Positions 1 through 9,535 of a stretch of 64,000 bases of DNA are shown here, piece after piece. Within the stretch, counting starts at the first letter, position 1. Each line of letters begins with the position of its first letter. Location: positions 186,001 through 250,000 of the forward strand of contig JANSYM010000002.1 in the NCBI GenBank assembly GCA_024742355.1, given 5' to 3'. The DNA comes from Hyphomonadaceae bacterium (GTDB taxonomy: Bacteria; Pseudomonadota; Alphaproteobacteria; Caulobacterales; Hyphomonadaceae). Both the position numbers and the translations under genes were made by a program. A model generated the notes under the pieces. That model had not been told where the DNA came from. It saw only the letters and a program-made list of their open reading frames with translations, and did not search any database.

Positions 1-404
1 AGCTCGGCGGCCTGGCCGCCATTCAGTTCGAGGACAGCTCGCACTGGCACGCCGGGTGAAATTGTCCGCAAGGAACCAGGCACCGTGTTTCTGGCGATCA
101 TCTCAATGCTGCCATCTGAAGCGATGAACAGCATGTCCAGCGGGATCAGCGTGTTCTTCATGTACATGGCCGGCTCGCGCGGCGGGCTGAAATCGAACAG
201 CATGCCTTTGTCAGCGTCCATGCTTTCCCGATCCATCAGGCCAAAGCTGATTTCGTCCGGGTCATTTGCAACCTCGACCGAGAACTCATGGGTGGCATCG
301 GCGCCGACAATTGCGAGCGGCGTCACTTCCATCGGGTCGGCGTTCGCTCCGAATGAGAGCGTGGCAGCAAGAATGGCGAAAGCAGGAATAGAAAGCATTT
401 TCAT
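1..404 (-). CDS. DUF192 family exported protein (3' end cut by window)
   Basis: Translating the minus strand from ATG at 404 gives at least 134 residues, running off the window edge. An N-terminal signal peptide (MKMLSIPAFAILAATLSFGA) is followed by a region typical of DUF192: FGLMDRESM near residue 56, then MLFDF, MYMKNTLIPLDMLFI and a VLELNGG near the end of the visible part. DUF192 proteins are small beta-barrel proteins of unknown function, usually periplasmic or membrane-attached in Proteobacteria. In alphaproteobacteria they are often next to a double cold-shock protein, and here cspD-like lies 56 bp upstream on the same strand, so the two are probably co-transcribed. The family is assigned from motif recall. 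Confidence 0.85.
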   Translation of the reverse strand, partial: MKMLSIPAFAILAATLSFGANADPMEVTPLAIVGADATHEFSVEVANDPDEISFGLMDRESMDADKGMLFDFSPPREPAMYMKNTLIPLDMLFIASDGSIEMIARNTVPGSLRTISPGVPVRAVLELNGGQAAE

Positions 405-460
405 AGCCGACTCTCTAGCCGCGCCGGATGCACGCGGCAAGCCGGACCCGCACAGGCGCT

Positions 461-976
461 CTATTTTTTGATGAAGAGAACGTTTTCGCCCTTTTGGCCC
501 GTACCGGTGACAATCTCGATTTCCATGCCGGTTTCCAGCGTGTCGAGGCCAGCTTTGCGCATAACGGAAATGTGGACGAAAATGTCGGCCGGATCGCTGA
601 GACGATTGACGAAGCCGAATCCCTGCGCCGCGTTGAACCATTTCACAACCGCCCGCTCAAACACCATGGCTTCCCCCTGGTCGCGCATGATGGCCGTTTT
701 CGGACGATCCATTTCAATAATGTTGAGCACTTGCCAGCCGCGTTCGCGCTCGACCACGTCGCAGATAATGCGCGCGCCTTCATCGGCCGAGTTCTCACCA
801 TGTGCGCGCAAGCAGGAGACATGCATCATCACGTCCTGATTGAGAACCATGCCCTCAACCGATTCGGGAACAACAAATCCGTACCCCTTGACCGTATCAA
901 ACCACTTGATGCGACCAATCAGGCGTACACCTGACTCTGCACTCACTTCAGAAACCTGTTCAGCCGTCTCACTCAT
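461..976 (-). CDS. Double cold-shock-domain protein (CspD-like)
   Basis: This 171-residue protein carries two cold-shock domains, about residues 18-90 and 107-170. Each has an RNP1-like motif (KGYGFV at 30-35, QGFGFV at 118-123). RNP2 is clear in the second (DIFVHI at 131-136) and degenerate in the first (DVMMHV at 49-54). Cold-shock domains bind single-stranded RNA and DNA and melt RNA secondary structure. The two-domain architecture is a hallmark of alphaproteobacteria (Caulobacter CspC/CspD type), where such proteins act in cold shock or stationary phase. The first copy, with its poorer RNP2, may bind nucleic acid less well (inference). The start is ATG at 976 behind a G-rich stretch. A DUF192 gene follows on the same strand. 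Confidence 0.93.
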   Translation of the reverse strand: MSETAEQVSEVSAESGVRLIGRIKWFDTVKGYGFVVPESVEGMVLNQDVMMHVSCLRAHGENSADEGARIICDVVERERGWQVLNIIEMDRPKTAIMRDQGEAMVFERAVVKWFNAAQGFGFVNRLSDPADIFVHISVMRKAGLDTLETGMEIEIVTGTGQKGENVLFIKK

Positions 977-1077
977 GGGCCCACCCCCAATTAACCAAAT
1001 TGTTAGACTGCAGAACTGGCGCTGTCACGCGGCTTTCGTCAGACAACGCACATTAATTCAATCTGTCGTGGTAAAAG

Positions 1078-1152
1078 TGGCACTCCCTAGGGGAATCGAA
1101 CCCCTCTTTCCAGGTTGAAAACCTGGCGTCCTAACCGATAGACGAAGGGAGC
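1078..1152 (-). tRNA. tRNA-Glu (anticodon UUC)
   Basis: The minus strand folds as a standard 75-nt tRNA. The acceptor stem is GCTCCCT with AGGGAGT (one G-T wobble), the anticodon arm is CCAGG-TTTTCAA-CCTGG giving anticodon TTC, and the T arm contains GGTTCGATTCC. The 3' CCA is encoded (complement of 1078-1080). A consensus-like promoter lies immediately upstream at 1170-1198. This is the only tRNA I find in the window. Confidence 0.97.
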
Positions 1153-1169
1153 GCTCTGTTGGAGAGCCG

Positions 1170-1198
1170 GATATATATAAACGTTTTTCGGCTTGCAA
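1170..1198 (-). promoter_or_regulatory. Promoter of tRNA-Glu
   Basis: On the minus strand, TTGCAA (1193-1198) is followed after exactly 17 bases by TATATC (1170-1175), matching a housekeeping-sigma -35/-10 pair. The expected start is near 1163, about ten bases before the mature tRNA 5' end. No protein gene lies between. Confidence 0.6.
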
Positions 1199-1297
1199 CC
1201 TTCTTTCACGGCGCAAATGCGTTTTTTGCAGTTTGCTGTGCAGTGTCGCGCAATCCGGTGACAAGGCAGCACGAAGGACCTGAACCGAGGGTCGGTC

Positions 1298-1335
1298 AGG
1301 AGGATGTGAGCATGAATTTTAGTTGGGCTTATTGA
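1298..1335 (+). other. Possible seven-codon micro-ORF with a perfect Shine-Dalgarno
   Basis: A full AGGAGG (1298-1303) sits eight bases before ATG at 1312, which opens a seven-residue ORF (MNFSWAY, stop TGA at 1333-1335). No gene follows in the same direction until 1880, and both flanking genes are on the opposite strand, so it is not an obvious leader peptide. It may be chance, a small-RNA-encoded peptide, or the remnant of a lost gene. Confidence 0.2.
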
Positions 1336-1394
1336 ACGAGTGTGAGCCGTTCAGGCCGCATTTGCGACAGAACACACGTGATTGGAGTTCAGGC

Positions 1395-1778
1395 CTAACC
1401 GGGCTCTGGCGGCAAGAGCGGCCGAACAGGAGGCACGTGACTGGGAATCTGAATCAACCTATCTCGCACTGGGATGCCAGGGCCCGAAATAAATTCAGGG
1501 ATGTCCAGCGCGGTTAGCGCCGCCTTCAGCCATCCGGGACACAAGTCCTCGACATCGCCGGGCGCGTACATCCGCGCCTCCATGCCGTGAACATGATAAT
1601 TCACGGACATGCCTTCCCAATACGGCACCCAGGCGCGACCATAGCGGTCAACCTCGACCACGGCCCAGCGCCCGGTAAAGGCGCACCAGCGATCCACCCG
1701 CCACAGCTCAAAGAACAGGAACGGCCAGAAATAGACGGCGACCTGCTCATAATGCGGAAGGTGATAACGGTGAATCAT
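1395..1778 (-). CDS. Hypothetical protein
   Basis: A 127-residue protein I do not recognise. It is rich in Trp, Tyr and Pro, with an aromatic N-terminal half (VYFWPFLFFELW near residues 15-26), a middle containing WAVVEVDRYGRAWVPYW, and a proline-rich C-terminus (PPVRPLLPPEPG). There is no clear signal peptide or membrane helix. The open frame is longer than expected by chance here and the residue composition looks protein-like. There is no good Shine-Dalgarno before the ATG at 1778. It is a single-gene unit between tRNA-Glu and the divergent acetyltransferase gene. No function can be proposed. Confidence 0.55.
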   Translation of the reverse strand: MIHRYHLPHYEQVAVYFWPFLFFELWRVDRWCAFTGRWAVVEVDRYGRAWVPYWEGMSVNYHVHGMEARMYAPGDVEDLCPGWLKAALTALDIPEFISGPGIPVRDRLIQIPSHVPPVRPLLPPEPG

Positions 1779-1879
1779 GGCGGGAAGTGTAGCGCCCGGT
1801 TGAACCCGGTCGGATTGGCGCAGGACAAACCGCCCTCCCCGCTCTTGATTTTCACTCCGCGCGCCTCAACACTCGCGCC

Positions 1880-3963
<2,084 letters not shown>

Positions 3964-4111
3964 CTAATTGAGTCACCTGTTGAGGGCAAGCCCTGTTTTG
4001 GCCTGAATTTCAGTACGCACAAGATCGGATCTTTTTCGTTACAGGAGAGTCACGAAATCTGAGACGCTACGACAATGTTTGCATTGCCGATGCACGGTAC
4101 CGGACATCGTT

Positions 4112-5419
4112 ATGTCCAGGACATACGAAATTCTGCATCTATATCTTCACATCCCCGCATTGATCTTCGTTGCCATTGCTGCCCACTCCATGGCGATCGC
4201 AGCGCCGAGCGTTCCCGCGTCGGCAATTTCACCCGATCGCCTCGCCGATCTTGAGGATCACATGAAATCATATGTGAGCGGCGACCGAGTCGGAAATCTG
4301 TCTTACGGCGTGTGGCAACGTGGAGAACTCATTGAATCCGGTTTCTATGGACCGACCCAGGCGCCGGGTTCGCGCTGCGTCGACGAAGACACGCTTTATC
4401 AGATCTACTCGATGACCAAACCGGTGACCGCGGTTGGGCTGCTGATTCTGCATGAACGCGGTTACTTCAATCTGGATGACCCAATCACCACCGTCTTGCC
4501 GGAATTTGAAGGGATCGAAGTGGTGGCCGATTATGATGACACTGGAAATCTCTATACCTATCTACCGCCCGGACCGCCCACCTTTCGACACTTGCTCAGT
4601 CATACCGCCGGTTTCGCATATCAATCTGCCGATCGCGGGCCGATAGATCGGAGATACCTCGAGCTTAAAATCGCCCAGGCACAAACGGGTGACGCGCTGG
4701 TTGAGCGCATTGCCAGTGTTCCATTGATGCGCCAGCCCGGAGCTGAGTGGCATTATTCTTTTGCCTCAGACCTGCAAGGTGTCGTGATCGAACGGCTCAC
4801 TGGGGATTCTCTGCACGTGTTTTTGAAGCGCGAGATCTTCGATCGCCTGAATATGCGAGATACCGGATTTTTTGTTCCGGACGACAAAGCCAATCGTGTC
4901 AGCGTCACGAGCCGAACCTCCTCCGACGGCTTGATCTATGAAGCGCCCGAAGACCTCTCAGAGCACACCCAATCCCGGATCTATTTCGAAGGCGGCCACG
5001 GTCTCATCTCGACGCTTGCCGACTATCACCGATTCCTCGAATGCCTGCGCCGCGGCGGGCGGACCGGTGCTGTGCAAATCCTGACACAAGACTCCATCGA
5101 CCTTCTCACACATAATGCCATCCGTTATCGCGGCACGCCGGCACCTCAGCGCATGCAGGGCAAGCAGGCTGGTCTCGGTTACGGATTCGGCGTGAGTGTC
5201 ATCATCGACCCGGTACTCGCAGAAATGCCCGCGCCGAAAGGTACGTATTATTGGTACGGCGCACTTGGAAGCTGGTTCTGGGTCGACCCAGTCAATGAGA
5301 TCGTGGTCGTGGGGATGGTCCAAACCAGAAGCCCGGTCGCACCGGAAATTATTTCAGGCAGTATGACAAAGCTGTACAGCGGCGGCGCTTCTCTCGAACG
5401 GATGGCCGTGTCACCGTGA
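4112..5419 (+). CDS. Exported serine hydrolase, family VIII esterase / class C beta-lactamase fold
   Basis: From ATG at 4112 this gives 435 residues with an N-terminal signal peptide (hydrophobic stretch LYLHIPALIFVAIAAHSM, then Ala-rich cleavage region), so it acts outside the cytoplasm. The nucleophile motif SxxK is SMTK with Ser near residue 100. The second motif is YSFASD with Tyr near 215, matching the Y-S-x-A-x-D pattern of EstB-type esterases rather than the YxN of true AmpC enzymes. The third box is probably the WYGALGSWFWVDP region. Such proteins hydrolyse short-chain esters, sometimes with weak beta-lactamase activity. An upstream in-frame TTG at 4079 exists, but ATG-4112 starts the signal peptide directly. 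The stop is 11 bp from convergent yacG. Confidence 0.85.
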   Translation: MSRTYEILHLYLHIPALIFVAIAAHSMAIAAPSVPASAISPDRLADLEDHMKSYVSGDRVGNLSYGVWQRGELIESGFYGPTQAPGSRCVDEDTLYQIYSMTKPVTAVGLLILHERGYFNLDDPITTVLPEFEGIEVVADYDDTGNLYTYLPPGPPTFRHLLSHTAGFAYQSADRGPIDRRYLELKIAQAQTGDALVERIASVPLMRQPGAEWHYSFASDLQGVVIERLTGDSLHVFLKREIFDRLNMRDTGFFVPDDKANRVSVTSRTSSDGLIYEAPEDLSEHTQSRIYFEGGHGLISTLADYHRFLECLRRGGRTGAVQILTQDSIDLLTHNAIRYRGTPAPQRMQGKQAGLGYGFGVSVIIDPVLAEMPAPKGTYYWYGALGSWFWVDPVNEIVVVGMVQTRSPVAPEIISGSMTKLYSGGASLERMAVSP

Positions 5420-5430
5420 TCGCTCCGGCA

Positions 5431-5616
5431 TCACGCATCCGATGGATCGGGCCCGCCTGGAACTTCATCGGCCTGGTCCGAGGGACGCCCGGGAATCGCA
5501 TATCCGCCTTTCAGCCACCGTGACAGGTCAACATCTGCGCAGCGTTTCGAGCAGAATGGCTTGAACTCGGCGCTCATCATCCGGGTTTCACAGACCGGGC
5601 ACTTTTTCTTGCTCAT
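5431..5616 (-). CDS. yacG: DNA gyrase inhibitor / zinc-binding protein YacG
   Basis: This 61-residue protein has the YacG zinc knuckle: CPVC (Cys6, Cys9) and FCSKRC (Cys22, Cys26), followed by DLSRWLKGGYAIPG, which is strongly conserved in the family. YacG binds zinc and, in E. coli, binds GyrB and inhibits gyrase. It is the last gene of a long minus-strand operon, its start overlapping the stop of the RNase E/G-family gene by four bases. The rng-yacG pairing is common in alphaproteobacteria; its attachment to the secretion operon is the unusual part. Confidence 0.95.
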   Translation of the reverse strand: MSKKKCPVCETRMMSAEFKPFCSKRCADVDLSRWLKGGYAIPGRPSDQADEVPGGPDPSDA

Positions 5617-6650
5617 CGCTTTTCCACCTTGCTGGCTTCTGCTTCCGTATCGCTGACCGACACCCGCCCGCCAAATGCGTCATTCAGCGCGGTATCCGCT
5701 TCGCTACGGCGATCGAGATAAGCGTGCCGGGCTGATTTGGAAAGGGCGAGCCGATACAGCGCTGTGGGATTCGCCATGGCCTCGCGCTGCGCGGTACGAA
5801 ACAGGTCGAGGAGCTCCGTCTCGCCGGGATTGGCGCCCAAGCGATCGGCCAACGGCGCCTCCCGCCAGGGCACGGATATTTCCAACAATCCCAGTGGCGA
5901 TGGGCGAAGCACTTTCACGCCAGAGTACCCGAGATCTTGAAATGCCTGAATCGCGGCGGCCTGGATCTTTTCGCCGGCCGCCTTGTTTACGGGATCAATA
6001 CAGTCGAGCACCAGATTGCCGCCCAGCCCGCGCAACCGTACCTGCCGTGCCGCCTCGCGGACAGCCACCAGGTTCAGCGACAAGGCCCGCGCGCCGGCGC
6101 TTGCTTTCTGAACGCGACCTGACGTGTCGATATCAATCGCGGTGAGCGCCCGCGTCCGGTCGATGTGGAGCTGTCCCCCGCCCGGCAAGGTAACAGATGC
6201 TGCCAGGGCTTCGTCGAATGCGGCTTCGACGCGGTCCGCATCGTGCTCAATCGGAAGCGTTCCACCGCGCGTACATTGTGCACACCAGGTCGACCAGGCA
6301 TCCATGGGTTCAGAATCTGTATCCGATAGTATCGCGCGGGCGAGCTTGCCGTCACGCGCTTCACTCGCGATTTGCACCGTCAGGTGCGCGCCCTCTGTCA
6401 GCTGACCGCGCGTTTTCAGACGGAGAAACGTTTCTTCGCCATTGTCCAGTTCGAGAAAGGCGCCGCCAATCGAGTCTGCAAAAGCGCGTAATCGTGCTGT
6501 ATGCACGCTTCCTGCACGTGCAGGAGCACCGACGCCCGACCAGCGTTCCAGGAAGAGCCGGCAGGCCTGCCCTTCTGCATTAAGGGCAGCAGCCCGGACT
6601 TCACCGGGCGCATCAAGGCGTACAATTTTGCAGAGTTTCAGCGCGTTCAT
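5613..6650 (-). CDS. Short RNase E/G family protein
   Basis: A 345-residue member of the RNase E/G family, far shorter than E. coli RNase G (about 490) or RNase E. An S1-like region lies at about 45-110, and the catalytic-type core is at about 155-235: IDRTRALTAIDIDTSG, then RQVRLRGLGGNLVLDCID. The metal-binding aspartates equivalent to E. coli RNase E D303 and D346 are present (D173, D216), but the position of N305 is Asp (D175). The C-terminal zinc-link and scaffold regions are missing. Short forms beside yacG occur in other alphaproteobacteria, so this is probably a native type and not a truncation. Both ends overlap neighbours by four bases, indicating translational coupling. Confidence 0.85.
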   Translation of the reverse strand: MNALKLCKIVRLDAPGEVRAAALNAEGQACRLFLERWSGVGAPARAGSVHTARLRAFADSIGGAFLELDNGEETFLRLKTRGQLTEGAHLTVQIASEARDGKLARAILSDTDSEPMDAWSTWCAQCTRGGTLPIEHDADRVEAAFDEALAASVTLPGGGQLHIDRTRALTAIDIDTSGRVQKASAGARALSLNLVAVREAARQVRLRGLGGNLVLDCIDPVNKAAGEKIQAAAIQAFQDLGYSGVKVLRPSPLGLLEISVPWREAPLADRLGANPGETELLDLFRTAQREAMANPTALYRLALSKSARHAYLDRRSEADTALNDAFGGRVSVSDTEAEASKVEKR

Positions 6651-7138
6651 TCCTGCTGACAGGCGCGCACACCGAGCACTGGCAGCTTGGTGTCCCAGCC
6701 TTCCCGGTCGCGAATGTTGATCAGACCGCTTTCAATGCGCTGACCGCCATCAAGCAGATCGCCGGCATCCAAAGTGAGCGAAACTTCCCGGCCGTCATCA
6801 GAGAGATAGGTCATCTGCGTATTGAATTGCCCGAAAATGTCACCGCCCGCCCCGGTCTGGGTCAGCGCAATCGGGACATTGTCCTGAGCAAACAGAGCAT
6901 TTCCGGACAGTGCCTTGGAATAGAAGATGAATTTCGAAACATCCGTCTGGCTCCACAAGAACAGGCCGCATTCTCCCGCTAGCAATTCCTGCGGGCCCAG
7001 GGCCGAATTCGGAACGCTGTCGATCGCCGGTTTCATGGCCAGCATTTTCGCCCGTTGCTCAGCCGGATCCATTTCGTTCGACTGGCACCCCATCAGCACG
7101 ACTGACAATCCAACAGCGGCGGTTAAAAAGCGGATCAT
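6647..7138 (-). CDS. Predicted lipoprotein of the secretion operon
   Basis: This 163-residue protein begins with a lipoprotein signal (MIRFLTAAVGLSVVLMGC, lipidated Cys18). The mature part is about 145 residues with no family I can name with certainty. It contains CGLFLW, a central QTGAGGDIFGQFNTQ and ends VRACQQE, so one disulphide between the two mature cysteines is possible. The pattern (GxCGLFLW..., short beta strands) suggests a small beta-barrel periplasmic lipoprotein. The gene overlaps gspN upstream and the RNase gene downstream by four bases each. A role as a T2SS accessory lipoprotein (pilotin-like) is inference from location only; no pilotin signature is seen. Confidence 0.75.
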   Translation of the reverse strand: MIRFLTAAVGLSVVLMGCQSNEMDPAEQRAKMLAMKPAIDSVPNSALGPQELLAGECGLFLWSQTDVSKFIFYSKALSGNALFAQDNVPIALTQTGAGGDIFGQFNTQMTYLSDDGREVSLTLDAGDLLDGGQRIESGLINIRDREGWDTKLPVLGVRACQQE

Positions 7139-7887
7139 TGCGAAAGTCCTGTCGTTCGAGATTGACGATACACAAAGGCGCCATTCTCACGCACGAACCC
7201 AATTTGCGTCAAAGCGAGAATGATTTGCGTATCTTGTGTTTGCACGCGCGTTGCGAAATCTCCGCCGCCGAGAATATTGGCCGAGGCATCGATATTGACC
7301 TGATCGCCGACATTTGACTCGCCCGCCATTGCGATGACGAAAGCGCCGTTTTCGCAACTGATGGGCCCGGCAATCTCCCCAAACTGGCGGCCATATTGGG
7401 CCGCGAGCGTTGACAGGGCATTGGTCGACAAATCACCGGACGCGGATTCACACCCTGTGCGCGTGAGTTGGAATGCCCCGCCTTCGACATCCAGGGTCCC
7501 GCCCATGGCTCTGACAGCGGGTTCCAGACCCTCCAGCGCGCCGATCTCGAGGCGCATGCGGATATCGTCTGCCGTGAGGGCGCTGCGCGACAGGCTCAAA
7601 ACAGCGGTGCCCTGTCCGCCTGCACCGCCCCATTGCACATCATAAGAGGGCGACAAGGCGAACAGCGACATGGGTCGCAGTTTCAGGCTGACATCCCCAA
7701 TCGGTTGCGTGCCGGCATAAAACCCGCTGATGCGCCCCTTCATCAATGTACCATCAACCTTGGCCCATCCGATGCCCATATTTCCGGCGCCGGATTGATT
7801 GAGGACGAATCCGAGCGGTGTAAACGCGAACAATCCGATGATCAGCATCAGAATGAAAACGATGAGCAGCAAGAATTTCCGCATCAC
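7135..7887 (-). CDS. gspN: Type II secretion system protein GspN
   Basis: A 250-residue bitopic inner-membrane protein. One N-terminal membrane segment (about residues 4-26, LLLIVFILMLIIGLFAFTPLG) is followed by a periplasmic domain. GspN-type features are the segment VDGTLMKGRISGF, the repeated beta-strand pattern and the LSLSRSALTADDI stretch. GspN is an optional T2SS component of unclear role. Identity rests mainly on position (last of a complete C-to-N series) plus topology and length. It is coupled to gspM and the downstream lipoprotein gene by four-base overlaps. Confidence 0.85.
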   Translation of the reverse strand: MMRKFLLLIVFILMLIIGLFAFTPLGFVLNQSGAGNMGIGWAKVDGTLMKGRISGFYAGTQPIGDVSLKLRPMSLFALSPSYDVQWGGAGGQGTAVLSLSRSALTADDIRMRLEIGALEGLEPAVRAMGGTLDVEGGAFQLTRTGCESASGDLSTNALSTLAAQYGRQFGEIAGPISCENGAFVIAMAGESNVGDQVNIDASANILGGGDFATRVQTQDTQIILALTQIGFVRENGAFVYRQSRTTGLSQ

Positions 7888-8372
7888 AAACCTCCGGGCA
7901 CCAGATCGACGCTTGCGCGCACCAGCCCGCCGCCTGCCTGTTCCATGTTAAACCGCGTCACCTGGCCTGAATGATTGGCCTGAACGCTTTCCAGCCAGAC
8001 GAAGATCAGGCGCGGATCAGCATCCTCAAAGATCAGTCGAACACTGGTCGAATCATTGCCTTGCAGCCGCGCGATGGACAGACCCACGCTACCAGCGGCG
8101 CCGGTGACGGCGGCTTTGAAATCTTCAATACTGGCGGATGTCGGGCGTGCATTTGTCGGCGCCGCCGCGCCCAGCGCCCGTTGCAGCCCATACCGTTCCT
8201 GGATACGCGCCAAGGTTCGATCGGCCTCGTTCAGACGCACTTCGGCTTCCGCCCGGGCGGCCATGGACGGCACCAGAACGAACTGCCACCCGATGACCAC
8301 CACGCTGAGCAGTCCCGCAACCGCAATCAACAGACGCTCTCTCGGCGCCAGGTTGTTCCACCAGGCCATCAT
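7884..8372 (-). CDS. gspM: Type II secretion system protein GspM
   Basis: A 162-residue protein with a short cytoplasmic N-terminus, the characteristic NLAPRERLL before the single membrane helix (about residues 13-34), and a periplasmic part opening with a coiled-coil-like stretch. GspM forms the inner-membrane platform with GspL, GspF and GspC and contacts GspL through a ferredoxin-like periplasmic fold. The start overlaps the gspL stop by four bases. Met1 and Met2 are both possible starts. Confidence 0.9.
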   Translation of the reverse strand: MMAWWNNLAPRERLLIAVAGLLSVVVIGWQFVLVPSMAARAEAEVRLNEADRTLARIQERYGLQRALGAAAPTNARPTSASIEDFKAAVTGAAGSVGLSIARLQGNDSTSVRLIFEDADPRLIFVWLESVQANHSGQVTRFNMEQAGGGLVRASVDLVPGGL

Positions 8373-9535
8373 GATCCGCCCTCCAGGGTCAGATCGCCAA
8401 TGACACGGCTGCCACTTTGGCGAGAATCGCCGGATCGCGCCGTCAGTCCAGATTCGCTGAGCACAGTGGTCAGGCGATCGACGTCGGCAAAACTCTCAAA
8501 CGCCACAGAGGCTGTGAGTTGGCGCCGGGCGCGATCATAACGCAGCGTCCGTAACTCGCTGCCTTCAACCTGGGCCAGACCGTCATAAAGCACAGCACTG
8601 ACGTCCAGCAGGCCTGGGAACGGGTCATTCAGGCCAGCGTCACCACCGGTCGTCGCCAGCACCTGTCGCACGTCTCCGCCAAGCTCGGGCCAGCCGACCC
8701 GGGCAAATTCCTGCGCCAGCGAATCGAGCTGATCTGCGCGCGCGGTCATGGCACGCGTTTCAAGAACCATGGCGCCAAACCACGCCAACGCGGCGACAGC
8801 GGCGAGCAATCCCGCAAACTTCCAGCGATCGGCGCCTTCAAGCTCCAATTTACGCCGGGCTTCAAACGCCCCCTGGCGCAAACGAATGCCGCGCCCACTC
8901 TGTTCGGCCCATGTGGCGAGTTGCACCAACAGCGCCTCCAGCGAACTGGCGCCGGCGCTGTCCGCCTGACGCCCGAGGGCCTCAGCCACGTGTTGTCCGT
9001 GAATGCTCATCTCTGCATGCGATGCGCTGAGGGAGATCAGGACGTCGCGGCCAAACCCTGCATCGAGGGTGAAGCTGCGTTCCCCCAATCTCCCGAGTAC
9101 CAGTCCTGGCGCTTCATAGAGCACGTTTCCATCGGGCAGAAGACTGTGAGCGGCCATGCACTCCGCCTCGTCGAGGCCGTGCGCCTGCAGTGTCGAGATC
9201 ACATCTTCAAGTCGCGTATTCGATACGACATTGATCTGGCGCAGCGCATCAGGGCGCGACTTGTCAGGCTCGGCCAGCGCGACATGGCTGGCTTCGACAC
9301 TTTCGGCCAGGTCATCTTCGATGGCGTAGGGCGCAGCACGACGCGCTTCATTCTCATTGCGCGCCGGAATCACGGCTGACAGTCCGGACACATCCAGGCC
9401 GCTCAAGAACACGGTCAGATTGCGACCGCGGGCTTCGACGCCGATTGAGTCCGCGCCGATGGCCCAGCCATTCCCGCGCGGCCGCGCGAACAAGAGCGTC
9501 TCATCCGGCTGCAGAAGAGCATACACGCGCGCCAT
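8369..9535 (-). CDS. gspL: Type II secretion system protein GspL
   Basis: A 388-residue platform protein. The cytoplasmic actin-like domain covers about residues 1-235 and contains the GspL-typical RNENEARRAAPYAIEDDLAE segment, in which the acidic part contacts the GspE ATPase. A single membrane helix lies at about 240-262 (FAGLLAAVAALAWFGAMVL), followed by a periplasmic ferredoxin-like domain. GspL couples ATP hydrolysis by GspE to pseudopilus assembly. Its ATG shares one base with the gspK stop (TGATG). Confidence 0.93.
   Translation of the reverse strand: MARVYALLQPDETLLFARPRGNGWAIGADSIGVEARGRNLTVFLSGLDVSGLSAVIPARNENEARRAAPYAIEDDLAESVEASHVALAEPDKSRPDALRQINVVSNTRLEDVISTLQAHGLDEAECMAAHSLLPDGNVLYEAPGLVLGRLGERSFTLDAGFGRDVLISLSASHAEMSIHGQHVAEALGRQADSAGASSLEALLVQLATWAEQSGRGIRLRQGAFEARRKLELEGADRWKFAGLLAAVAALAWFGAMVLETRAMTARADQLDSLAQEFARVGWPELGGDVRQVLATTGGDAGLNDPFPGLLDVSAVLYDGLAQVEGSELRTLRYDRARRQLTASVAFESFADVDRLTTVLSESGLTARSGDSRQSGSRVIGDLTLEGGS

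Noticed and set aside
985-1010. CtrA-like TTAA-N7-GTTA upstream of the cold-shock gene
   Set aside because: Only six of eight positions match the TTAA-N7-TTAA consensus; not enough to call.
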